Position numbers and translations under genes: made by a program
Part shown: positions 55,165-64,000 of the stretch, one piece after another
Layout of the letters: every line of letters begins with the position of its first letter
Numbering within the stretch: position 1 is the first letter of the stretch
From: Hibiscus mutabilis
Lineage: Eukaryota; Streptophyta; Magnoliopsida; Malvales; Malvaceae
DNA: 64,000 nt
Direction of reading: 5' to 3'
NCBI GenBank assembly: GCA_019671005.1
Contig: CM033732.1
Location: 10,451,932-10,515,931 of the forward strand
The notes under the pieces: generated by a model
Seen by the model: only the letters and a program-made list of their open reading frames with translations
Database searches by the model: none
What the model was told of the DNA's origin: nothing

Positions 55165-56560
55165 TTGATTCAGATTTTCTTCAATGATGAAAATAAGAAA
55201 AAATATGAAGAAAGCTATGCTACAAGGACTTTCTGTTACGAGAAGGGTTTTGAATTCAAGAACAAACCTAACTTAGGGTTATCACCAGAAGTAATTTCTA
55301 TTGTCACGAATCACAAATGGGAGACATTTTGCAAACAACCAGGAGAGATTGATTATACCATTATTCATGAGTTCTACGCTCATCTCACTACAAGGATTCA
55401 CCTTTTCTGTTTGTACAAGTATGTGTGTTCGATTTGATGAGGGATATGTTAATGGTTTGTTTAAATTGGAAGGTTTAGGAGAAGAACATTCGGCGTTTGC
55501 TGTATCTTTGGATGATATCAAGAGGAAGCTAATTTTAAAGGACTTGTACGAGCCTGTCACAAAATAGATCATTTCGTCAAAAGGTCACAGGACTGTGAAA
55601 CGGGTGGCATTAAAGCCACAACCGAGGGGTTGGAACCACTTTCTAAAGGCAACCTTATGCTGACAACGCACAACGAGACTATTTTAGAAGAGAGGATGAC
55701 ATTGTTATATTCGATAATGGTGATGATGAAAATAAATGTAGGACGTCTAATCAACAACGAAACCTACAAGTATGCCAATAAAGGAAGTGGTAGTTTGGTT
55801 TTTCCTTCACTAATCTCTAAGATTTACAGGTTGCATAAGGTGCCAAAGCTCGACTCTGACAACACCTAGAAATGCAAGGAAGTCATTACCCCAGTGCTGT
55901 GGAATTAATTAATTACCAGGGGGTAAAGTAGAAGGGTAAGGGAAAGGCTATTGAGCCTGCGTCTGCTGCTAGATTGCCTAAGGTAGAACATGTTACACTG
56001 ATGCCAGCTGATGCCTTTGCATTACTTTCCCAGTTTTTCAGCTATAAAAAATCATTCTCCAAAAACTTGAAAATGATGAGCAGAACTTAGTGCTTTAGAA
56101 ATATGTTCGAGCAAGTGAGCATGCCTTAAAGATGGCCCTCGAGGGCATTGCCACCAATCATATGCCACCATTCCCAGAGTTCTCAGTCGAGTTCACTGCC
56201 CCAGAAGGAATGCTGCCTAGCCCACATTCTGTTCACACTCTGACGCAATAATTCGATGCCACTATCCCTGTTTCACCTATCCAAGTTGAATCTGCTCAAA
56301 CGGAGACTCTAAAGGGGTATGATGAGGAAATCCCTGCCAAAATGAAAGTGCCACCTATTTCACTTACTTCTTCCGCCGCTTCCGCTGCCTCTAAGCCAGT
56401 GAGGATAATAGAGGAAGTACTTTATGATGTGAGAGTAGCCAATGCCGTATCAAAACCCCAGCTAAAAAGAAAAAAAGCACATGGCTCCGAATTGAGGGAG
56501 CTTTATCAAGAGAAAGACTCGCGTCTCTCACTCGAAACATTTCGAAGGGGAGCCTTCTTC
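55165..56560 (+). pseudogene. E3 extra ORF region after pol (Athila-type), broken
   Basis: Frames at 55,165-55,437, 55,438-55,869 and 56,342-56,560. The first has RTFCYEKGFEFKN and WETFCKQPG...IHEFYAHL, matching the plant-transposon domain found in Athila extra ORFs. It is followed by TLIS...FDEGYVNGLF and a low-complexity Ser/Ala segment. Athila extra ORFs are sometimes called env-like; here I see no signal peptide or transmembrane helix that would support an envelope role. Several stops and shifts. Confidence 0.6.
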
Positions 56561-57611
56561 CCCTTAACTCCTTACCTGTATTTTTTTATTTTATCATGTA
56601 TTTCATTTGCATATATGTGTTTTCATGCATTGAGAACAATGCACACTTTTGGTTTGGGTGTGTGTGTTGCCTCACATATTTTGCCATGCCATGCATTCAT
56701 TTTTATGTTTCATGTTTTTGTTTGCATTGTGTTGCCATGTAGATTAGGTTAACGCGTGCATACCAAACGTTAAATTTTTTTTTGCCACGACTTGATTGAC
56801 CTGATAATTTTGCCAACACATTTGCTAGCATAGTTAGAGTTTGTACTAGTATACTTTGTCCGATGATGAAATTGGAATCTTTAGTTAGCATAAACCAGCA
56901 GGTTAGTAATGCTAGGTAGCTTGGCAATTGATCTCTAGTTTAGAAAACTGCAGTCTCACTTAACACGTAGTATGCATCTAATTCCCAAGACAAACTTAGG
57001 ATTCTTGAAACTGAACTCAGAATAAAAAAACAAAGTGAGGGTAAAAAGTAAAGAATAAGGCAACAATGTTTTGCCAAAGGCAAGAAATATTTTTTAGAAC
57101 ACTCTTCTGCCTTAGAGACAATAAGTAACTTGGGGCTTTGTGGTTTGCTCCCTCTTAGTTCTCAAGCCAACAAAACTTTAGGGTATGAGTGTATGGTTAG
57201 CTTAGTGAGGCAGTCTAGATTAATATGGGATTCATGGTATTCTCCCTCTTATTTCTCACGCTAAACAACATCATGATGCTAACCCTAATTTAATGCCAGC
57301 AAAAAGAAACCCTTGGTAAATAAAAAAAAAATATGAGTTTGGGTAGTAAAGTTTTGCTAAGGAAGTTAAAGGATACTTGATACAAATTACCTGCACTTCA
57401 TGCACACTTTATGACCCTAGGCTAGCGTTATATTGTTGTACTTGAATTTGTTGATCTGTTGGTATTACTGTGCTGGGATATTTGAGGACAGAACTAGGGT
57501 CAAATTTTGCTTGCTAGCATGTGTTGTTAATCATGAAAATTTTGCCATGGTACTTTGTTTTATTCTCTGTTTTCATAGTTTTTAGTTGCATTACTTGAGG
57601 ACAACCAATGA
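56561..57611 (+). other. E3 3' non-coding region
   Basis: No domain. TTTTGCCA and CATGCC words recur. Two phrases around CTCCCTCTTA(G/T)TTCTCA (57,148 and 57,242) form a short direct repeat. Confidence 0.6.
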
Positions 57612-57627
57612 GCTAGGTTTGAGGGAG
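57612..57627 (+). other. E3 polypurine tract
   Basis: AGGTTTGAGGGAG immediately before the 3' LTR start TGTTAACACC. Confidence 0.65.
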
Positions 57628-59096
57628 TGTTAACACCTCAAAAGTACTATTTCTCATATATATATATATATATATGTATTGCCATGCTTTGATTGACTTT
57701 GAGTAAATAATCATGCATTTAGCTAGTAGAATCATGCATTTGCATTAAGGAGTTGAGGAACGTTTCTTTTCCTAGAGTGAAAGTGTATTTCTTTATTGTA
57801 GAATGTATGGTAGGTTTGGAGGAGCAGGAGAGGAATAGTTGGCAGAGCGGAGCGAATGACCAAAAGAGAAGTACCAAATCGAGTTAGCAATAGCAGGACG
57901 AAGTTTGCCAGACTTGGTTGGCAAAAAAAAGGCAGCCGATGTCCGTTTAGTTAGTTGTTGGTCAAAGATCCAGACAACCCTAATTTCAAAAGAGAAGATA
58001 AGAGGATAAAGAGATAACATGTTTATCTTAAGTGCGTAAATAACTTTCAAATTCAAAACCCAATCTATAGTTTTCACACGTGCCTATTTAAAGGAAGTAC
58101 AAACGATGAATTGTGAGAGTCGAATCGATCAAGGAGGCTGCACCATGGTAGAAAAAAGGCATAGGGCAAATTGTGGTTCGACCAGGCTAAGACCGAGAGC
58201 TTTGGATCCATTGAAGGGCTATATCGACATATCTTTTTTTTTGCCTATTTCTCTTAGTTTTAATTATGTTTTTAAGATGGTGTTAATTTCAAACGATATT
58301 TTGTTGATGATTTACCCTACCATGAACTAATTTTCCTAAGTTAGTTGGGGATGTTTTTGCGATGAACGCTCAATTATTTTTTAGTTTTTAATAATTGAAT
58401 GTCTTAGCATTTTTGTCTATCTTGCTAGAGCTTATTTTTCCTGAATTGTTTGTCATACGACAACTGGCATTGCATGCATATTATCCCTAATATCTTAATA
58501 GAGAGGTAACGGTTAATTGCCAGGTACTAAGGAGAGAAACTTTGACAGAAGATGTTCAAGTAGATAAGCTTACTTCGAAAGTGATTCTACCGTTTAGGAG
58601 CAAAGATTAAAACTTTGCCATGTTAATTATTGAAAAACATTATTATAGATATATAGGAGTTAATCGCAATTAACTTAGGTCATTACCTTCGACAGAGGCA
58701 ATACTAACTGTAAAAATCTGCTAGGCAATAAAACCAAGGCTGGAAGTTATTAAATGATTTCTTTGCTAGCGTGAAATCCATATATCCCTTGCCAACTCCA
58801 ACCATCCATTCAAATACATTTGTTTGCCAAACTGCCTGAATTTACATTGCATTTTTCCTTACTCATTTTTCTTAATTTAAAATCCAAAATCCAATTCAAA
58901 CTCAATTGTTTCATTTTACAAGTGAAATATCGTGGCATTTAATTTCTGGACAATCCATGTGGATACGATACTCAACTTACTGCTATATTACTTATAGACC
59001 GTGTATACTTGTATGCAAAAGACCTAAACTTGACATTATTTCCCTACATATTTACATTAATTCTTCAATTGTTTGCCAAGCATTAGTCAGTCAAAA
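57628..59096 (+). repeat. E3 3' LTR
   Basis: Matches the 5' LTR. Has an extra (AT)n stretch at 57,657-57,675. The last bases GTCAAAA have drifted from TCGACA. Confidence 0.88.
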
Positions 59097-59627
59097 ATCT
59101 ACAACCACTCACCATTAGGAACCACCATACTAGCCAATATATTATACCCCAACGTACCAACAATGTTGTTGGGGAACAAAAGATATGAACAACCCAACTT
59201 TCGCTAGCCATGGATCATGCCAAAAGTCTACATCCTACTCGTTGCCCATGCTCTATATAATATTGCTTCAGACATCATTTCAAACTACACTAAAACCCTT
59301 CCAAATCTTTGAGGCATTATGGCCGCATAAAGAAATGGGGACACCTTGTTTACATTTGTATTTATCTCTAAGGAAATAGACCCAAAGCTCGTCCTTCTTA
59401 GCTAAATGATTGAAAGTAATACTCATAATAACAGTTTATTACCCGTGCTCATCTTTCTAAAGCCATGTCCCCCATGCTCATACTAATGAAAAATATCATC
59501 CCGCCGAACAAGAGAAACTCTTTACTATATGAAGAGATCCTCCAATCAAAATGTCTAGTGATCTTTACTATCTCTAAAAATGTTTTCTTAGGTAAAATCT
59601 CAATTCCATAGCGTAATAAGCCTAAGT
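59097..59627 (-). pseudogene. LINE-1-type element (piece 3 of 3), RT end
   Basis: Minus strand frames show SMSMGDMALERWARV-like LINE text with DELWVYFL near 59,375 and MASESWVVHIF near 59,190, the segment after RT that describes the W-x-x-G-N-G region in plant LINEs. Ends at the Copia-like LTR. Confidence 0.6.
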
Positions 59628-61796
59628 GTTTTTATTAGTACTTCATTTTTAAATAATGTTTAAATTTCAAAAACAAGATAAATAGGCAATTTCTAGAAGG
59701 CAGTTTCAAAATTGACCAACGAGTTTCAAAACCAAGCAATGAGTTTCAAACTTACCTATTAGTTTCAAAACCAAATAGGCATAATGGCTATATTTTTCAT
59801 GTTTGGATGCTCGGTTCCAAAACCAAAGATATGGTTTTGAAACCAAAGTGTAGGTGAACAATAAATGCTCATTTTTATGACTTCCCAACGGCTCCAAACC
59901 ATCCCCAACGGCCATAAACGGCTAGAATCTCATTTCACACTGTTAACTCCTCAAAAGTTGTAATTTTCATGCTTATATTGTCATGATTTTGCTTGACTTT
60001 GGGTACATATAAGTATATTTTGTCAGTAGTTTCATGCATTTACATCTAAGAGTTAAGGAATGTATAGTTTTTATTGCCAGAGTGAAGGGGTATTTTCATG
60101 TCGTCGTGTGCAGGTTGTGGCAGGTCTCGAGTACAGCTGGCAGAACACAGGAAAGAGAAATGCTGAATGCAGTTGGCAAAATGTAGGAGAGGATTGCCAA
60201 GCTCGGTTGGCAAAAGAAGAAAGTCTAATGCCCGGTCAAATAGATGTGAATCAGAGCCAGGTCAGCCCTAATTCAAAGAGAAAATAACACGCTTACAATG
60301 GTGCATAACAAAATTTCAAAAACAAAACCCTAATCAGGGTTTCCACGTGCGCCTATAAAGAAGTCCAACGATTGAGCAAAAGAGGCTGCACAGTGAGGAA
60401 GAGAAAGGGTAGAGTAAAACCAAGGCTCGAACCAGGCAGTTTTTAAGAGCTCTGGATCCATTGAAGGGCTGCATCGACGGATCTCTTTCTTTATTCCATT
60501 CCTCTTAAATTTATTTCTGATTTGATGGTGATGTTTAAAAACGATATGGCTTTGTTGGTTACCCCAGCCATGAACTAATCCTTTAAATTGGCTATGGGTA
60601 TTTGCGATGAATGCTTAGCTTTAGGCTTTTAATAATGGAATGCTTTGGCTTTATTGTTTATTTGAATTGCACTTATTTTTATCATTTTTATTTCCATACG
60701 AAGGTTGGCAATGAATGCTCATTGTCCCTTAATATCTTAACATACCTATGAGATAAGGATTAATTGCCAAATACTAAGGAGAAAAACTTCGACAGAAGAT
60801 GTTCAAGTAGATGAGCTTACTTCGAAAGTGAATCTACCTTTTAGGAGTAAAGATGAAAACTTGCCAAGTTAATTATTTGAAAATATCACTATAGACATAT
60901 AGGTGTTAAACATAATTAACTTAGAGTATTGACATTGACAGAGGTAATACTAACTTAAAATCTGTTTGGCAATAAAACCAAGGTTGAACACTATTACTTG
61001 CTGCCATCGCTAGAGTGAAATCCAAACATCATTTGCCAAGCCCATCAATCAACTTGACTTAAGTGTTTGCCAATCTTCTCATTTTTTTCCATTTTCCTAT
61101 AATAATTTTCTTAATTAAAATCAGAAATCATTTACCATTCCTTTTGTTCCAATTCACAATTAAATATCATGGCATTTAATTCCTGGACAATCCTTGTGGA
61201 TACGATACTCAACTCACTACTATATTACTTGTTGACCATGTATACTTGCACGTAAAAAGACACGTGCTTGGCATTATTTACTTGCATTATTACTCTGAAT
61301 CATCATTTGTTTGCCAAGCAGTAGTCGGTCGACACACACTATATAAACACCTCAATGACACTTAAAAGAAAGAAGAGATTAACATCTAAGCCTAAAGATA
61401 AAGAGAAAAAAGCTTCAAAAATTTATTATTTCATTTTCTATTGTACATTTTATAGAGAGCTTCATTGTAATCTCTAGTGTTCATCTTTTTAGAGCCTAAT
61501 TATGCTAACACATTTGCCTTGTGAATTTTTTCCTTTTTTGCTAAATTTGTATTTCTCCTAGGGATAATGAAACTCAAAGTTTTGGGTATAAACTTTGAGG
61601 AAAATGATTAACAAGATTCTGGGTATAAATCTTGGTGAATTTTGTAAGGTTAATCTTTGTCCTTTAAAGAAAGACAAATTAGTGAATTTGTGGAAAATCC
61701 TTAGTGTAGATAGCTAAGGTAGTGGAAATAGACTTGATTTAGAAGTTGAACCACTATAAATCGTTGCTAAAATTTTTTATCTTTCGGTTGCAACAC
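59628..61796 (+). mobile_element. Copia-like LTR region, split by a solo LTR
   Basis: Outside the inserted solo LTR, the two parts (59,628-59,940 and 61,340-61,796) join at a TATA box ACTATATAAACACC. The right part has GTAATCTCTAGTGTTCAT and ends with a phrase containing AGCTAAGGTAGTGGAAATAG, GAACCACTATAAATCGTTG and GGTTGCAACA, typical of Copia LTR ends. A degenerate methionine-type site (AATATCATG) follows. Repeated AGTTTCAAAACCAA phrases at 59,700-59,850. No coding domain follows, so only the LTR and a few bases remain. Confidence 0.5.
59941..61334 (+). repeat. Solo LTR of the E3 (Athila-like) family
   Basis: 1,394 bp, TGTTAACTCC...GTCGGTCGACA, closely related to the E3 LTRs. Flanked by a perfect 5-bp target duplication CACAC (59,936-59,940 and 61,335-61,339). 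No internal element DNA, as expected after LTR-LTR recombination. TATA-like CCTATAAAGAAG near 60,352. Confidence 0.93.
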
Positions 61797-61911
61797 AATA
61801 ATATCATGTTTTCAATTCAACACCTCCTATATGGTTTTCAATTGATCAATTCGAGGCCAACAATAAGGTGTAGGAATATTAAGAAGTTCTTAACTGTTAT
61901 TTTAATACATT

Positions 61912-64000
61912 TTATTTTTTTTTCTCGGAAAACGTATGATTTTATTAACGAATCATACATAACCATCACTATCATAGGTCTCATTAAAAAACTCCCTAAT
62001 CCTAGAATGGAGAAAAAGATTACCTATGACAGTGAGCCTTGGAAAAAAAGACAAAACGCCAACCACCAACTAACAAGTAGACAAAGAGAAAAAAGGCCAA
62101 ACAACATACGAACCCTTACTCCACCAGCTGAAACCAAGTATGACGATCAACACCACCATTGGCAAGAGCATCAACAAAACCATTCGCCTCACGAAAAATA
62201 TGATGAAAACAAACACAATTGAGCATCTCACAAGCAAAATCAATTTTTCAGAACCAATTCCACAAGGACCACGGCCTCTTCTCCTAGTGTAACACCCAAG
62301 ACAACGCCACCAATGAATCAGACTCAATCACCACCGAAGCCCCGTCAGACCACTTTGAACTACAAAAGATATTCAATGCATGTTATATAGCTTGTAACTC
62401 CGCTTCGTTAGAGTCCATTACTCCCAAAGGTCCCGAGAACATGGCGAGAATACTTCCTTTAGAGCCACACATCACCCCACCACAACCCGAGATCCCCAGC
62501 TTACCCCTCGCAGATCCATCAACATTAAATTTTAATACTCCATCCGGTGGTGGTTCCCAAAAAACGCTCACATGCCTAGACAAATTAGCTGATGAGGGAA
62601 CACAAAATCTTGGGCAATCCCACCAACCTGCCTCACATATCTCGCTTGGTAAGTGCAAAGCTCGTACCCAAAACAATGAATGCAATTTAACAAGAAAGAA
62701 AATTTCCCCACATGACAACCTCTTCTCATTAAAAATCATAGAGTTTCGAGCAAGCCACAAAGACCAAACCACCGCTGCGCAACCCACCAGCCACCAAGCA
62801 TGCTCTAATCCCATAAAGAAACTATGAAAGCATTGGATCAAAAACTCACGAAACGATCGAGGGCACACCACTTCCACCTGCCACCATTGAAAGAACAACG
62901 TCTATATTTTCCACATTTCAGCGCCATGGAGTAGAATATGGTCCACTGAATCAATGCCAATAGTACACCATCTACATCTAATCATGGACTCATCTAAAGG
63001 CACCCCTCTAACACGCAACACCTCTAAAGTCGGTAGCCAATCAAGCAACGCAAAACAAAGAAAGCATTGAACTTTAGGAGGGATACACAATTTCCATATC
63101 GAGCTTAAATCCTCATCACCTTCCATACCAAACGACACCATCAAATTATATGAAGAACCCACAGTAAATATACCTGAAGGTGAAGGTTTCCAAACCAAAC
63201 GATCATCGATTGTTGTGCAAATCTAAAAATGCATCACACATGCCTTCAATTCCTTCACTTACTGGACCTCAAACGATAACAATCCATGACTAAAAAAATG
63301 CCCTCAGTTATCATGTGCAAAACTGCCCTCACCCGCATAATCCAGGACCAACGCCAATTTATCCTTTGCAACATGAAACATTCTCGAAAACACCTGAAAC
63401 AAAGGCTCATCCAAACACCAACAATTCTTCCAAAATAAGCTCTTAGCACCATTACCCAAAAGCCAAACAAAATACACTTGGTTCATAAAACAGTGTACAC
63501 CCTCATCATGTTGAATATCCACTATTTGACGCCAAATGACCGACATATTCTTTCTCCCACCATCGTGTACCCTCCAATTCAAAACATTCCTACCATACTT
63601 AGCCTCTAACAAAAACCTCCATAGAGATTTTTCATTTATAGAATATCTTCAACTCCACTTCGCCAACAAAGCCAAGTTTCTAGCACGCAAATCTACCACA
63701 CCCAACCCACCAAACTTCTTTGGACGACATGTAATTCTCCAATTTACACGAATTAGTTTACGATGTTCTGCCGAACCTCCCCACAGAAAATTCCTCCTAA
63801 TTCGGTCAATCCTATTAATGATGCTCTTTGGGAACAAAAATATACCCATATAATACAAAGGAAGAGATGACATAACAGAGTTTACCAGAAGACGTTCGAC
63901 AAAAGACAATGCACCATGTTTCCAACCTACAAAATTTTGTCAAAACCTTGCAAGAAGCGGCTCCCACATGGCCAAACTCCTAGGATTAATCCCGAGTGCG
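61912..64000 (-). pseudogene. LINE-1-type element, 3' half, runs off the window
   Basis: Minus strand. From 63,909: the end of RT with FLFPKSIINRIDRIRRNFLW and PKKFGGLGVVDLRARNLALL; 63,612-63,304 MLEAKYGRNVLNWRVHDGG and LFWKNCWCLDEPL; zf-RVT at 63,198-62,902 (CIPPKVQCFLCFALLDWLPT, RCRWCTIGIDSVDHIL); RNase H at 62,898-62,380 with FNVDGSARGKLGISGCGGVM and DSNEAELQAI. The remaining RNase H residues continue to 62,100 in shifted frames. Plus-strand T-run at 61,912-61,922 is the element's poly(A). The catalytic FADD box of RT lies beyond the window. Frames are longer and cleaner than in the other LINE, so it is younger. Confidence 0.88.

Larger units (their letters stand above)
47964..59096 (+). 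mobile_element. E3: Athila-like gypsy element, full length, decayed
   Basis: 11.1-kb plus-strand element with two LTRs of 1.46-1.47 kb, PBS, gag, protease, RT, RNase H, integrase and an extra ORF region before the 3' LTR. LTRs are TGTTAACACC...TCGACA. Flanking ATCCA (47,959-47,963) and ATCTA (59,097-59,101) fit a 5-bp target duplication with one change. Inserted in a minus-strand LINE. Both LTRs carry CTATTTAAAGGAAG as TATA region (48,405 and 58,084). The word TTTGCCA recurs throughout. Many stops and frameshifts; not autonomous. Confidence 0.9.

Noticed and set aside
55165..56560. Calling the E3 extra ORF a viral envelope
   Set aside because: No signal peptide, glycosylation-rich ectodomain or transmembrane helix is visible; only the plant-transposon domain resemblance is supported.
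61746..62222. 158-codon plus-strand frame
   Set aside because: Overlaps the 3' end of the minus-strand LINE and its poly(A); the real coding signal is on the other strand.

Overview
This window is nuclear DNA from a flowering plant, most likely a eudicot. The retroelement proteins look most like those I know from cotton and other Malvaceae, but that assignment is recall-based inference. It is AT-rich, full of nested and decayed transposable elements, and contains very few host genes. I see no tRNA, rRNA, CRISPR or bacterial-style operon.

Host genes: (1) at 2,038-2,562 (+), the 3' end of a DUF4378/TRM-like gene whose upstream part is replaced in the window by a retroelement fragment; (2) at 38,197-38,787 (-), a complete intronless AP2/ERF transcription factor with CBF/DREB1-type signatures, a TATA box and two CACGTG boxes. 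Two orphan copies of part of this gene's promoter lie at about 10.6 kb and 23.0 kb on the other strand, with no coding sequence attached.

Layout. 0-7.1 kb: gag-protease fragment, DUF4378 exon, a tandem 1.1-kb duplication carrying a MITE, a telomere-like palindrome, and a TRIM-like LTR element with PBS and PPT. 7.1-11.75 kb: AT-rich spacer, a Tourist-like MITE, and the first copy of a large duplicated segment. 11.75-21.56 kb: a minus-strand Tat/Ogre-like gypsy element (E1) that has gag but no pol, with one complete 3.0-kb LTR. 21.57-23.39 kb: second copy of the duplicated segment. 23.96-35.2 kb: a second minus-strand Tat/Ogre-like element (E2) with LTR, integrase, two RNase H regions, RT, protease and gag, all decayed. 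35.2-38.1 kb: telomere-like tract, SINE, MITE, small repeats. 38.2-39.15 kb: the ERF gene and promoter. 39.15-46.3 kb: a fold-back element, an LRR fragment and a dead hAT transposase interrupted by a CACTA element. 46.3-59.6 kb: a minus-strand LINE split by a Mutator-type MITE and by an 11.1-kb plus-strand Athila-like element (E3). 59.6-61.8 kb: a Copia-like LTR region split by a solo Athila LTR. 61.9-64.0 kb: the 3' half of another LINE, running off the window.

The parts form a record of successive insertions, several datable by target-site duplications (TAA, AGC, TAAACACTT, CACAC, ATCCA/ATCTA). Features worth most attention: the orphan ERF promoter copies, apparent antisense core promoters inside both Tat-type LTRs, tandem arrays next to the 3' LTR of both Tat elements, the paired palindromes in the E1 LTR, and the telomere-like palindrome.
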